Source: Siphonodentalium dalli (taxonomy: Eukaryota; Mollusca; Scaphopoda; Gadilida; Siphonodentaliidae). From it: DNA of 64,000 nucleotides. The stretch covers positions 49,298,073-49,362,072 of the forward strand of contig CP136064.1 of assembly GCA_032622095.1 (NCBI GenBank), given 5' to 3'. Made by a program: the position numbers and the translations under genes. Under the pieces are notes generated by a model. The model was not told where the DNA came from, did no database searches, and saw only the letters and a list, made by a program, of their open reading frames with translations. The number at the start of each line of letters is the position of its first letter. Position 1 is the first letter of the stretch. Shown one piece after another: positions 10,403 through 21,679 of the stretch.

Positions 10403-13400
10403 GTGAGTCTCTTATCTTATACATGTGTATCATTAGCCTTGTCACTTTAATAACACCTGCTCTTAGCTGAACCGAGACAAATTATAAATGCCAAGGCAAA
10501 AAAATATATATCTCGGCCATTTTTTCTACTATTGTTCATCAAATCCACAGTCGGCGATGGTTATCGACCCAAATTCCAATTGTAATCTATTTAGCAAAGG
10601 AAACTTCTTCTAATTGACAGCTATGCTCCATGGTGATAGAAATATTATATAAAAGAGAAAGCTTATATGAAACTTTGTCCAATTTTAGGATGTACTGCTC
10701 ACTCAGTTCGTTGACTATATGGTCATTAAGCTCATTTCTTTCAGAGTACTAAATGTGTGAAAATTATGCCTGATAGCTTAATTAAACCTTTCATGACAGG
10801 AGCTGCGCTGGTGCAACATTAAAGACCCTGTGCCAATGCATTTTCTTATATATGCGAGTCGACCACCTTGCACATATAAAAAAATGCATTGGCCTAACAA
10901 TTTTTTATAAATTTTTCTTACATTCTATAACAATTTTTATCATTTCTTATATTCTATTACAATTTTATTATTTTTTGTTACATTCTTTGTAAATTTTTAT
11001 CATTTATTCTTACATTCTTTAACTATTTTTATCATTTTTTATCATTATTTCGTACATTCTTTAACAATATTTTATCATTTTTTTCATTTTTTCTTACATT
11101 TTTTAACAATTATAAAAAATAATATAAAATTTGTTAGGCCAATGCATTCTCTTATATATGTGAGGCGACCTACTGTCGACTCACATATATAATAGAATGC
11201 ATTGGCACAGGGTTTTCGCAATATTTCAGGAAGCTCCCGTCATGAAAGGGTTAAATGGGCTAAAGATCTTTGAAGTGGGTGTGAACTTCAAGGAAAATAA
11301 CAAAAAAGTCTGTAAAACAACTATCATATCAACAATTACATGAAACAATAAATTGGCTTTGTTCTTATTATACCTCCATTTTCTAAGAAAATGGGGGGTA
11401 TACTGGATTGACTGCGTCTGTCCGTCCATCATGCTTTCTCCCTCCGTCAGTCCGTCCGTCCGACCTCATAACTCGAACAACTATGAACCGATTTCAATAA
11501 TGTTTTGTGTGCAATATCCTTAGGACTGCCTCTCCGCATGATGCTAATTGCAGTTTGGTCCGACTTTTTTTTTTTAAGTTACGCCTCATTTTCGACTTAT
11601 TTTGACTTAGAAAATTCGGTCCGACTTAATAACTTTAACAAATATAAACCGATTTCAATAATTTTTGGTATACATGCTTCTCACAATACCCTCTCTACAT
11701 GATGCGGCTAGGGATTGGCTCAGACTGTTTTTCGTAATATTACACTTCATTTTCGACTTATTTTGACTTAGAAAATTCTGTCGACTTAATAACTTTAACA
11801 AATATGAACCAATTTGAATAATTTTTTCTGTACAAGCTTCTTGTGACACCATATCGATATTATTAGTCCGAATTTTTCCGAGTTAAAAATCTTTTTTGTT
11901 GGGTTTACGGATAATGCAGGTTGAATTTGCCACGGTGGGGGTATGCTAGCACGCGAGTCCACACCTCTTGTTTTCTTTATTAAGAATTTTCCAATGATGA
12001 GATTTTGCATGTCACAACCATTGTTATGTAAATCTTACTGATACAGTGGAATTACCGATACAAGTCAAAATAGTCCAATAAGTTACCCAAATTTAATAAA
12101 AACTTTACAAAAAACATCGGAAAAGGTCAAAGCATTGAAAAATATTATGAAAATCATATTCAGACGAAAATATTTTACCTTACTACACGTTTAGCAATGT
12201 TTGTTGACAAATCACTGTAACAGTTTTGTTTACATATGATAACAATGGTTTCAACATGCAAAATTTTGTTATTGGAGACCTATCGATAATGAATATAAGA
12301 ACATTGTTTATCTATTTCTCCATGTTTTCTTTGTGGTGATGTTTTTACAGATTATTATAATTTTTGCACAATTACCTACTGTGAGTGCTTAGGGTCCCTT
12401 TGAAGCCTCGTGGCTTTTCATGACTTGTTTTGATCTTTAGGAAGAGAAATATATACTTCTCACTGCTTCACATCCAAAGTTTTGTCAGTGTGGAATGTGA
12501 ATTTGAAATATAACAATAGAACATGGGAAATAAATTTGTATATCCCCAGAACAATATCGCAACTTTTTGCAACCAGTCAAATATATATTCCAGAAACAGT
12601 ACGGAACATGAACCATCATAAATGAATTGTAATACACTACTATGCCTTCAGTAATATACATGTACTGGCAACATTGGATGAAAATCTTCACCATAGGTGT
12701 GTTTTGATATTCACTTCATCCAATTACATATAATTCACTAATAAATTACAAGAAGGTTCAAAAGGCCTATCGCTGCGTGGCTTATGATGCAGGGACCAGC
12801 CAAGAGGGTGACTTGGGAGATATATTTCTCCCTAATTTGTGCCACTTCTCCCTATTTTGTTCTAGGGAGAAGTGACCTCTCTCATATACCAGTATGCATA
12901 TCTCCAAACAGAATATTTAAAGTGTATTTTAATATTATAATGGTGTACTTACTCACTATAATGGTTTTATAATTGGGCTCTTGTATAGCATAATAATTGG
13001 ATCATCGGAGGGTGGTGTTGGGTTGAAATTTGAACTTCAGACATTATGACTTCTCCTTTACAACAGTCTACTTTTCCCTAATAATCAAATAGGGAGAAGT
13101 GACTTCTTGGCTGGATGATCTAAAGGGAGACTGACTGAACCAACTGAGCACCTCATTTTACTGTAGGCAAATTATTGAAGTTTATGTTATAGATTCCTGA
13201 TTCTGTGACGGCTTACTACCTCAGCAGGGCAGGATTTGAGACCAGTGACCCGAGAATGTAAGTTTGTATACTACTTCATTATATAGCATCAGTTGTATAA
13301 CTGTATAGCTTTGTTATTATACTGCCGACCCTCCGAAGGAGGATTCGGGGGTATATAGTGTAGACCTCCTTCTGTCCGTCCGTCCTTCCTTCCATCCATA

Positions 13401-16400
13401 ACAAACATTTCACAACACAGCTCAAGTATCGATAGTCCAATTTGGATGTCCTTTTGTATGCCGTTAGACCAGCAATGTGGATAGGATCTCCACATGGTGC
13501 AGGTTTTGTCCACACTTTTTTTCAGAGTTATGGCCCTTTGCTGGACTTAGTGTAAAACTCGTCAACGCTCCCATAACAAACAATATACTGTGGATGTCTT
13601 TATTATTGGATTTCTTGTCCTTTGGCATGGTGATAGCACAGGTTGTGGAAAGGATATCCACATACTATGGGTTTCAGCCATTAATTTTTACCAGAGTTAA
13701 GGCACTTGTAAAACTTGGAAATTTGTTAATTTTGTGTCCGAAAGAACATATCACCTTGTAACTCGGGTTTTAATAATCAGATTTCATTGTCCTTTGGCAT
13801 GGTGATAGCACATGTTGGTGGAAAGGATACGCACATACTATGGTTTTCATTCATTCATTTTTACCAGAGTTACGGCCCAGTTTGACTTGGAAATTTGTGA
13901 ATTGAGGATTCAGGGGTATATGTTAGAGACCTTCATAGTGCAGGTTTTGTCCACATTTTTTCCCAGAGTTATGGCCCTTTGCCAGAAATATGACTCGGGG
14001 TTTGTTTTGTCTGCAATTATTTTCCAGAGTTATGGCCCTTTGCCAGAGTTATGACCTGGGGTTAAACTGAGAAATGCCCCCCTACATCTGTATTACTTCT
14101 TTTTATCTCTAAATATAGCCAATATTGAGCATACAGTCGGAGTTGCCCTTGTTATTATCGTGCACATCATGAATGTCACATCACCAATACATAATAATCA
14201 AACCATTTTTATTAAGAAGTGGATGTTAATTTTGTTGCATTTCATTATGTATGGATGCAAGTTGGTCTGACATTTTGTGTGGAATGCAAAGCTGCATAAA
14301 TTTATGCATAGATTTGAATTAGCATAATGACAATATTATTCCACTCTCAGCCAGACACTCGTCTAATGTATGAGCAGTTCGAAATAATTTCGACAAGTGA
14401 CCCTTGTCCAAAGTAATTGCAAGGTTTTAAAAATTATCAGGACACAATAGGTCACAGATGGTGGACTGTGGAATCATTATACAATGCGAGTATCACTAAG
14501 AGAGACATATTAACCCTCTCTATACTGTACCTATATATCTCTATACTATACAACTCAGTTATAAAAGTATGCATTGGGATATCCTATTATTCAACTGGAG
14601 GGGTGTTCAGGAAAAATAAGCATATACTAAAGGTGCAAAAGGAGTCCTATTTAATTGAGGGAAATGTTAGATAATAAGTTCAACAAATGACCTACAGATG
14701 TTCGTTGAACTTATTATCTGAACATTTCCTCAGGGATAACTACTCATCAATGAGTATTTAGTATAGAAAGGGTTAACCAGTCTCTTTAAAATGCAGATGA
14801 TAATCTTATTTACATCTCTGGAACTGTGATACAGATTTCATTTCTCTATTGATGGAAATTCCCTCCATTCCATTGGCCATGTCTCTGACTGGGCACTATT
14901 TCATTGGTTGTGCTGCAAGAGCTCAGAGAATCCAATATCGTCAAAATATGTCATCGAACTGCCAAGAGATGTGTAATTGAGTCAACCAGAACATTATTTA
15001 CCATAGATACGGTTTCCAGGAAGTTGTTCTGCCACTGTTACGAGTAGCCGCAAGGAACGTGCACAGAGACTTGATCACCGAAAAAAGTAAATCTCACTTC
15101 ATAACATGTAATGTCGATAAAAAGTGCTTTTCTTGCAGTTTATGTAAAAAATATTTGTCCATTGAATTAAAATGGAGATAAACATACCCTGTTTCGTTGG
15201 ATAATTGGGAATTGGAGCATGAAAACAAGTTGTGAACTTGCCCACAAGCCGGCTTGTGCAAAAACTGTTTTCATGCTCAAATTCGTGAATATCCAACTCA
15301 ACAGATTACATATGATTATCTCCTGATTATACTACCTTTTCTCATTACAGAATTAGATTGGTGTCACTTGCATCACAGAAGTTCGTCGCAGACATTGCTA
15401 ATGATGCTCTTCAATATTGTAAGATGAAAGCTTCTGGACAAAGCTCAAAAAAACAGGGCAAGGTAACTCTTCAACTTAATTCAAATCAAATTTCAAATTT
15501 ATTATGACATCCATCAAATGACAAAGACATGGCTTTACATTTGTTGGTATAACATACATTCACCATTACCTCTGCATAGCCTGATGCCAGATATTTCATG
15601 TAATTATCTAAACAAAATTCATGGGCTTTCTGTACTTAATTGCATATGGTTTAACAACTTTTGTATTCATTTGTCACAAAACTTATTTGGGATAACACCT
15701 AAATTAGAGCTACAACCAATTTTTTTTATAAAATCATCGAGGTCTGGCTAGACGAGGTTGGCACGGGTTCGAAACCCGATATGGGCGAAAATAGGGGGAG
15801 ATTTTCAAGCTTGATCTCAGTTGAAACAGATCACAATTTGCCATTCCAATTGAAACATGGCCATATTCGATAAGAAATGATAATTTGTTCACTCTCACTG
15901 AAGCATGCAAATTTGAAGCAATGAACACTCATACTGAGTCTTAGTCCAAGTCTTCTCGTACTAAAACCAGGTAAGATATTTGGATGGCGAGATGCTGGAT
16001 TTAGCATCTCGCCATCCCAATATCTTAGCTGGTTTTAGTACGAGAAGACTTGGACTAACTGAGTCTGTGCCTCTATAAATCTGATATATGTATTATATGT
16101 CAGTACCAGTGATCGTATGGTCACAGATACAATTTCGGAGGAAGTGCATTGTGCTGTTCCATTATAATGGTAGATCCGTTCTGTGTAAATATTCAAACTC
16201 ATGTTCAGACTGATATGCTTCCCAACACTTAGTCAAAGAGCTTCCTTTTATGGATGTCCCCGTAGCCGAGGTGGTTATGTCGTGGATAAGATCATCCCAG
16301 TCTGGGCTAGATGAGATTGGCGCGGGTCAAACCCTGAGTGGGACTAATTTTCAAGCTTGATCTGAGTTGAGTGACACCTCAATGTGCCATTCTGATCGAC

Positions 16401-16706
16401 ACATGGCCATTTCGATATGAAATGAGAATTTGTTCATGCTCACTGAAGCACATTTGAAGCAATGAACACTCATACTGAGTCTGTGCCTCCATAAATCTGA
16501 TAAATATATATATATACTCTCTATACTTATGTGCACATGGTTTAATAGCCTGAGATATTATAGGTCTAATATAGAAATCAAAACATTTGATGACATTTTC
16601 CCTTTCTTTGTTTCAGGATAAGAAATACACACTGACCATGGAGGATCTAACACCGGCCCTCTCAGAGTACGGAATCAATGTCAAGAAGCCACAGTATTTC
16701 TCTTGA
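10241..16706 (+). CDS. TAF10: TAF10, TFIID/SAGA histone-fold subunit (4 coding exons)
   Basis: TAF10 is a histone-fold subunit shared by TFIID and the SAGA co-activator, pairing with TAF3 or TAF8 (TFIID) and a SPT7-type partner (SAGA) in RNA polymerase II transcription. Coding exons 10241-10402, 13193-13257, 15351-15462 and 16617-16706 join in frame to 142 residues. Recognisable segments are [15 protein letters not shown] (about 40-54, helix 1), the [10 protein letters not shown] and SDPRIIRL region (about 61-79), the long helix with [20 protein letters not shown] (about 81-100), and the C-terminal [20 protein letters not shown] motif typical of the family. Family members often have longer, low-complexity N termini; here only about 39 residues precede the fold. 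The start ATG lies two bases after a good acceptor (TTTATTCCAG), so a 5' exon, probably untranslated, should exist upstream. All introns carry GT/AG sites and are full of repeats. Confidence 0.95.
10782..11254. mobile_element. PB-c copy 4, expanded spacer (TAF10 intron 1)
   Basis: TTAA-bounded, TTAAACCTTTCATGACAGGA left end and CCCGTCATGAAAGGGTTAA right end. The two hairpins (about 10835-10895 and 11140-11210) are separated by an unusually long AT-rich spacer in which a TTCTTACATTCTTTAACAAT-like unit is tandemly repeated about six times. Other copies have a shorter spacer, so this one has expanded. Confidence 0.8.
11359..11975. repeat. Mollusc-type interspersed repeat M, copy 1 (TAF10 intron 1)
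   Basis: Starts with a hairpin (TACCTCCATTTT and AAAATGGGGGGTA), then (GTCC)n, then about 2.5 degenerate copies of a roughly 158-bp unit (AAACCGATTTCAATAATTTT, TTTGACTTAGAAAATTC), ending GCCACGGTGGGGGTATGCT. The same end in opposite orientation appears at 40616-40660. No coding frame; classification unknown. Confidence 0.55.
12010..12405. repeat. Interspersed repeat J, copy 1 (TAF10 intron 1)
   Basis: Shares several blocks with 59790-60110 in the opposite orientation: AACCATTGTTATGTAAA, CTGTAACAGT.TTGTTTACAT, GGTGATGTTTTTACA and CACTGTGAGTGC-like ends with AGGGTCCCTTT. An inner inverted pair (TTGTTATGTAAA and TTTACATATGATAACAA) makes it a foldback element. Confidence 0.55.
12790..13115. mobile_element. 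Interspersed element I, copy 1 (TAF10 intron 1)
   Basis: Left end GGGACCAGCCAAGAGGGTGA, right end GGGAGAAGTGACTTCTTGGC then TGG, an inverted pair. CTCCCTATTTTGT and AAATAGGGAGAAG blocks pair inside. A second copy is at 55010-55575. It ends about 78 nt before TAF10 coding exon 2. Confidence 0.55.
13193..13257 (+). CDS. TAF10: TAF10 coding exon 2
   Basis: 65 nt encoding [20 protein letters not shown] and an arginine, ending two bases into the next codon. Acceptor TTATGTTATAG, donor AAT|GTAAGT. This is the segment linking helix 1 to helix 2. Confidence 0.93.
13316..14075. repeat. Mollusc-type interspersed repeat, GTTATGGCCCTTTGC type (TAF10 intron 2)
   Basis: Opens with TACTGCCGACCCTCCGAAGG and a (GTCC)n tract, then tandem degenerate units of about 170 nt carrying CAGAGTTATGGCCCTTTGC and TTTGTCCTTTGGCATGGTGA. 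No intact open frame. I associate this repeat style with molluscan genomes; that is general knowledge and was not tested. Confidence 0.5.
14510..14776. mobile_element. PB-d copy 3 (TAF10 intron 2)
   Basis: TTAA-bounded. It contains the intact central palindrome TAAGTTCAACAAATGACC with its inverted arm, then CCTCAGGGATAACTACTCAT, the uninterrupted version of the site occupied by TC copy 3. The right end is GTATAGAAAGGGTTAA. Confidence 0.8.
15197..15297. repeat. Hairpin repeat L, copy 1 (TAF10 intron 2)
   Basis: GTTGGATAATTGGGAATTGG and the GAGCATGAAAACA stretch pair with the inverted copy ending GTGAATATCCAAC. A related hairpin is at about 23595-23672. Confidence 0.5.
15351..15462 (+). CDS. 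TAF10: TAF10 coding exon 3
   Basis: 112 nt completing an isoleucine and encoding the long helix ([20 protein letters not shown]) and a basic Ser/Lys/Gln-rich linker. Acceptor CTCATTACAG, donor AAG|GTAACT in phase 0. Confidence 0.93.
15740..16086 (+). mobile_element. tRNA-derived SINE, 5'-truncated, split by a MITE (TAF10 intron 3)
   Basis: Has a clear RNA polymerase III B box (GGGTTCGAAACCC near 15768) followed by a body shared with 16256-16512 (TTTTCAAGCTTGATCT, CACTGAAGCA, GAACACTCATACTGAGTCT). The body is interrupted at 15942-16057 by a palindromic element and resumes at 16058. The A-box end is missing. Confidence 0.75.
15942..16057. mobile_element. Mutator-like MITE inside the SINE
   Basis: A 116-bp palindrome, TAGTCCAAGTCTTCTCGTAC at one end and its exact inverse at the other. 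ACTGAGTCT is duplicated exactly at 15933-15941 and 16058-16066. A 9-bp duplication is typical of Mutator-like elements. The intact target is seen in the neighbouring SINE (CATACTGAGTCTGTGCCTCC). Confidence 0.8.
16256..16512 (+). mobile_element. tRNA-derived SINE, near full length (TAF10 intron 3)
   Basis: The head resembles a tRNA: GTAGCCGAGGTGGTTA matches the A box, and GCGCGGGTCAAACCC is a decayed B box. The body matches the truncated copy at 15740. The tail is CTCCATAAATCTGATAAATA followed by (TA)n. It ends about 105 nt before the last TAF10 exon. Confidence 0.8.
16617..16706 (+). CDS. TAF10: TAF10 coding exon 4 with stop
   Basis: Encodes [19 protein letters not shown] to KPQYFS and TGA at 16704-16706, the conserved TAF10 C terminus. 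Acceptor CTTTGTTTCAG. An ATTAAA at about 16738 is a possible but weak polyadenylation signal. Confidence 0.93.
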   Translation, partial: DKKYTLTMEDLTPALSEYGINVKKPQYFS

Positions 16707-17038
16707 ATCATTCTATGTAGTGAGAAAAACTCATCTCATTAAAATTCATGTAGCGATTTCCATATCATCTTTCATCATTTTCGAGTTTTTCATGGATATT
16801 TTATTACATGATGTCAGATCTTTAGTTGAAATCTAGTATGACATTTTCATTTGAAACATTAATTTGTCATTAAGTTTAGGATTAATTATAAATTAATTCA
16901 GAGCATTATGCTGATGTACTGCAGTAATAGCCCCTCATACTGTTGGACTCCGGGTTGTGTGCATTATCTATAACAGAATATTGGAGACTTGGATTTGTAT
17001 TATATTTCTAGTTCTTACTTAAAGATACCCTGTCTGAT
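16707..17038. other. TAF10 3' UTR and downstream spacer
   Basis: Unique-looking AT-rich sequence after the TAF10 stop. The 3' end of the transcript cannot be placed; no AATAAA was seen before the first downstream transposon. Confidence 0.4.
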
Positions 17039-17278
17039 TTAACCCTTTACCCAACAAAACGGCCAAAAACGCCAAATAAACCTTCAACAGCCTAAACTAT
17101 CTTCGGTCTGTCTCAATAACACCATACAAATATGGATATCATTGGAACCGGTTCATTGACCACATTGTGATGGTTACAGTTATGCCCTGTGCCAATGCAT
17201 TCTCTTATATATGTGAGTTGACTCGCATATATAAGAGAATGCATTGGCACAGGGCCGTTCTGTTGGGTAAAGGGTTAA
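17039..17278. mobile_element. PB-a copy 2 (one hairpin)
   Basis: TTAACCCTTTACCCAACA left end, TGTTGGGTAAAGGGTTAA right end, with one hairpin (about 17196-17256). The right TTAA (17275-17278) also serves as the left TTAA of the next element. Confidence 0.85.
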
Positions 17279-17510
17279 CCCTTCCATGACGGGAGGTTCC
17301 TGAAATTTTGCGAAAACCCTGTGCCAATACATTCTCTTATATATGTGAGTCTCCCATATGTAGCCAACATATATAAGAGAATACGTTGGCCTAACAATAT
17401 TTACCTTGACCTTGTAAGCCAGTGTAATTCTCTTATATATATTTAAGAGAATGCACTGACACAGGATCTTTAATGCTGCACCAGCACAGCTCCCGTCATG
17501 AGAGGGTTAA
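17275..17510. mobile_element. PB-c copy 5, sharing TTAA with PB-a copy 2
   Basis: TTAACCCTTCCATGACGGGA left end, CCCGTCATGAGAGGGTTAA right end, with two hairpins (about 17323-17385 and 17425-17465, the second shortened). Orientation is reversed relative to PB-c copy 1. Confidence 0.85.
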
Positions 17511-18175
17511 CCATGACATGGTTTTGATGGGCATTGCAGTTTATTAGCAGCTCAATAGATGTTAACAGCTCAATAATAGTATTATCATTCCGAGATTACA
17601 TCTTGTGAGATGCTGTCACAATCATTTTTTGAGAGCCTTTAATGCTGTTATGCCCAAAAGTATCATGTTATTAATTTTATTATCACACAATTTTCTGTCC
17701 TTAGTTTATGGAGAGAAAAGATTTAAAAATGCAAAGTTACATGTTTCTTTGAAGAAGTTGTGGGACAATTTGAACATTCGGTACCTACAAAAATGATCTA
17801 AATTAACAAAATAGGCAAAAAGACTTGCTATCTTTATTATAAAACAGTTTGCATATTCAGCTTATGGCTTCAGCTTTGTTCATAGTTTTACATTCAAACT
17901 CAAGTTCAATAACTAAGAATATAGAATATAGCAGGCTCATTACTGCTTAGTATATTCAATTTTATAGTCTTGTGATACTTAAAGTTTGGTGTACATGTAC
18001 CGGTAATTACTATAAACCTATCTATTATTTCATTATTTGGCTACCACTTTAACAAAAGTTTATAATACTTTAGGAATTGCTATTCAGAGTGGTAATAATA
18101 TAAATATGTATGATGCTCTAATTATGCAAGTGTATTCTGATGAACTAAATAGTTCTGAGGAAGTAAAATTCTATG
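17511..18175. other. No gene recognised
   Basis: AT-rich. The short open frames are not backed by splice sites or recognisable motifs. Confidence 0.35.
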
Positions 18176-18413
18176 TCAACCCTTTGAGTGCCAGGTCCGA
18201 TTTTTGTATCAACCCATATACCCTGTGCCAATGCATTCTCTTATATATGCGAGTCGACCATAGGTCGCCTCGCATATATAAGAGAATGCATTGGCTTAAC
18301 ATTTTTTTTTTTACAATTTTTTACAATTTTAATTTATTTTATTATATTCTTTAACAGACTTATTGTGTAGGTTTAGGGCCGATAATATCGGCCCCTGGCA
18401 CTCAAAGGGTTAA
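18176..18413. mobile_element. PB-b copy 3
   Basis: The left target is TCAA (decayed TTAA) followed by CCCTTTGAGTGCCAGG; the right end is CCTGGCACTCAAAGGGTTAA. One hairpin core at 18228-18298 and the GGGCCGATAATATCGGCCC block. Confidence 0.85.
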
Positions 18414-18951
18414 CATTGTCCCAAGTATAATTTCGGCTGAAAGAAATTAGAAAATAATTCCATGACTCATCATTTTGAATATTCAAACCTCTGAGATTCC
18501 ATGTCTGGTTCATTATTGGTTTTGAATAAAAGTTCAAAAATAGCTTCATTTTCTTTATAATTATGTCTAGTCACCCTTTCTACTGTTATACCCTTGAATG
18601 GACCGAGTTTTTCAAGCTCTCATGGCCCCGTTGGAACACTTATTTAGGCCTTTCCTTTCGATAATGCCAATTCATAGCCCTCCCTTATGAAATCCCTTAT
18701 GAAGGGTAATAGCTTTATTGGAGAGAGAAAGGGGCACATATATATGACATGAGAGGGTGGGGAGGAGGGGTTGAAGGGGCATAGATATATGATGACATGA
18801 TGAGGGGGTTGAGGGGAGGTGTAGTCTACCAATCCTAAACAGTTGTTAATAGTTGGAATATATCTTATGCCTGGAACAATAACAGTTTGAACTTTCAGGA
18901 TATAAAATATGACACCGTGTGAATGTTACCTGAGAAAAGTCAGTTCATGTC

Positions 18952-19651
18952 CAGGCCTCAAAATATGCTGCTGGCAATTTGCAGAATGAGGTCCGTAGAG
19001 GGTGAATTTGGTGACGCTACCCTGCACAGCTCTGCATGGTGGAAGTGGTAGCCCAGTGGTTAGAGTGTCGGACTTGTAATGGTGTCAACGCACCGGCATG
19101 ACTTCATGCCCCGTTGGTGGACTATCGTTTCCACAACAGTGGCTTTGCTGGAAAGCACTGAGTGTGCTATATATAGCCACATGCTGTTTCAAATCTTGTG
19201 CCAGGTTGTGACCCTTGGGCAAGGTCATTCACACTGTGCTCGCTTCGTCGTACCTAGATGAGGTATAGGGTGTAAGCCGCTCTTGTGAAGTGCCAATAAA
19301 AATGCATGGCTGCATGCAGAAGACTTGGCAATACTCAAAAGCTGGGGTAATAATGTGAAGCGCTTAGAGCCCTCGCGGGGATAGGCGCTATATAAGTACC
19401 ATTATTATTATGGGGATATAGAGAAACTAAACTAAAAAAAAGAAAAAGAATCTTTCAAAAGAAGTTTCTAAAGAAACTAAAAAACTAGTTCATTTGATAA
19501 TAAACATACTTTCCAGAGAATATGAGGCCTGAGCAGAATGAGGCCCGCAGAGGGTGAATTTAGTGATGCTAGCCCGCTGTGCAGGGTAGCATCACTAAAT
19601 TCACCCTCTGGGGACCTCATGTAAATGTCCAGCACCATATTTTGACACCTG
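18952..19651. mobile_element. hA subfamily 2 copy with nested SINE
   Basis: Terminal inverted repeats CAGGCCTCAAAATATG and CATATTTTGACACCTG. An 8-bp target duplication TTCATGTC/TTCATATC with one change at 18944-18951 and 19652-19659. The GCAGAATGAGGTCC arms match the hA family. A SINE occupies the interior (about 19029-19412), after which the hA spacer (GGGGATATAGAGAAACTAAA) resumes. Confidence 0.75.
19029..19412 (+). mobile_element. tRNA-derived SINE with (ATT)n tail
   Basis: The head GTGGTAGCCCAGTGGTTAGA matches an RNA polymerase III A box, and a degenerate B box lies around 19095. The 3' part contains GTGAAGCGCTTAGAG and GGCGCTATATAAGTACCATT followed by ATTATTATTA, a tail type shared with CR1/L2-like LINEs. 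It differs from the SINE family in TAF10 intron 3. Confidence 0.8.
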
Positions 19652-20147
19652 TTCATATCTACAAGAATTCTGCATCTTGTCTACAAAAATGCTGGAAGAA
19701 CTCAAGAACCCTGGACCAAATATTGTATGTTACAGTGCGATTTGTTGCCCGAAACAGTGTCATGTGAGGCGAAGTGATATTACACTTGCTGTGAGCCTCA
19801 CATGACACCATAGCCCACAACTAAGAGTCCTGTAACACTTTTATCATGCTTTCCGTGTGAGATCTTGAATTACCGGTACGAAGTTCATTATATTTGTGTA
19901 AGTTAAATATGCCGTCTATGGCTATTAACTTATGTAATGTCACAGTGATGCGTCATAGATGTCAATGCATTCAGTCAATAACTCTTCACCAAAAATATGG
20001 TAACAAATTGAGTTTGATAGATAATTTATTTGCATCTTTAGAGTTTGTCAAATATATATGATTCAGGTTTGGTACTACGTTTTTAAATTTGTAGGAAATT
20101 ACTTCCGAAATATATTCCTTTTCATGTTGCCAAAGTACACTGTAAAT

Positions 20148-21649
20148 GGGTGAATATCTGAAAACTGTACAATTTGGAGGATTGCATTGCTCGAAATTCA
20201 TAGTTCAAATTCACATAAAAAAACATTTCCATGTTGAACCTGATGACTTCCAATGAATTAGGATTTGCTTCGGCATGCTGGAATTTTATTCCCATTGCCA
20301 TGGCAACATGACTCACTCAAGGTAGGTAGTAAAACATGTCACTCCTGTTACTAACAAACAACAATCAGCTTACACCCAGTGCAGCCATTTCACCCAACTA
20401 AAATGTATTTATTGTTATTACCTTTTGTTACTTCCAGGAAATAATTAAGCTTGAATAAGCTCATCATAGTAAATATGTTTAAAATCCCTATACTCTGGGT
20501 GAATTCGCATATTTCTTGCATAAAAGTGCAAAACTGATTACTCTGTAGGCCATGAACTCAAGAGTTCCCAGTTGATCACATATGCATAAGTGTCTACACT
20601 TTGTATCAATCCCATTATAATAATAAATGTTTTCTTTGGGTGAGTATTTTTTTAGCAAAATGGAAATATGCGCTGGTAACAGGAGTGACATTGGTAACAA
20701 GAGTGACATATTGGTAACAGGAGTGACACACCTGGTTTTTACAATGTTGTTATAAGTTTTTTTTTTTAAATGGCTTATATTGAATTCCTATCTTCTTGAT
20801 CTACATGGACAAACACTGGCCAGAAAAAGGGGTGGTGGCAATAACTGTTTGTTGCACATATCTGTCACTCCTGTTACCAAAAAAGTTACAGGAGTGACAG
20901 TAACAGGAGTGACATATATGGTAGTTTATAGAAAATTTCGAAAAATGTTCCAGGATTTGATAAATAATGACTTATGATTTGCACAAAAGACTCAATATAG
21001 TATATAAAACATATATTCCTGATAAATGGGAAATGATGGAAAGAAATGATATTGCGGTAACAGGAGTGACAAATAATTAACCTACTCTCTTCATTTGTTC
21101 AGCTATGTGCTCCGGTCTGCAGAAATGATTTCAAATCACCGCCTTTTGAACTTTTGTTGGGATTACCTATTTAATGAACTTCTCTCTGGTGGCAGGTTTC
21201 TCAAGAAGGCTACTCTACACCCTAGTGTAATGCCTTGTTATACTCTTGGTAACAGGAGTGACACAAAAATTGGTAACAGGTGCAATGTGGTCTATATTTT
21301 AAAGTTTGAAAGAAGAAAGTCCATCTTCCAGCTATAGTTGTTATGTTCATGTCTCGTGGACTCAAATAAGATTGAATATGTTGAATTTATCTTATATTTT
21401 GAGGAAAAAAATGATCTATATAGTGTTGACTGTTGAAAAGTAACATTCAGCAATTTCATGACATGGCCCAAAGTTGGCTCTGTAAAAATCCAACAGCTCA
21501 AAATTGATCCAGGTTTTTGCCTGAAATTCATTATAAATATGATGTCACCTGGAAAAAATATTATTTGGTTTACTCCCTTTGCACACAATTCTGTAATTAT
21601 AGGGCCAATGGTAGTAACATCAAATTGTACAGTTTTCAGATATTCACCC
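20148..21649. repeat. Segment bounded by a perfect 29-bp inverted repeat, with a 16-nt motif cluster
   Basis: 20148-20176 and 21621-21649 are exact reverse complements (GGGTGAATATCTGAAAACTG...). Between them GGTAACAGGAGTGACA or a one-base variant occurs nine times in both orientations (20337 and 20863 on the reverse strand; 20675, 20693, 20713, 20885, 20900, 21056 and 21248 forward), plus a partial at 21272. No open frame spans it. It may be an unusual non-autonomous transposon; I do not recognise it. Confidence 0.6.
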
Positions 21650-21679
21650 AAATATCCCCAAGTGGCAGAGTTTCAGGAA

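Noticed and set aside
15740-16512. tRNA gene at the B-box sequence GGGTTCGAAACCC
   Set aside because: No cloverleaf could be formed with an intact acceptor stem, and the sequence continues into a repeated body shared by two copies, so it is a SINE.
19029-19100. tRNA gene at GTGGTAGCCCAGTGGTTAGA
   Set aside because: Only the A-box part is good. The rest continues into a LINE-like tail with (ATT)n.
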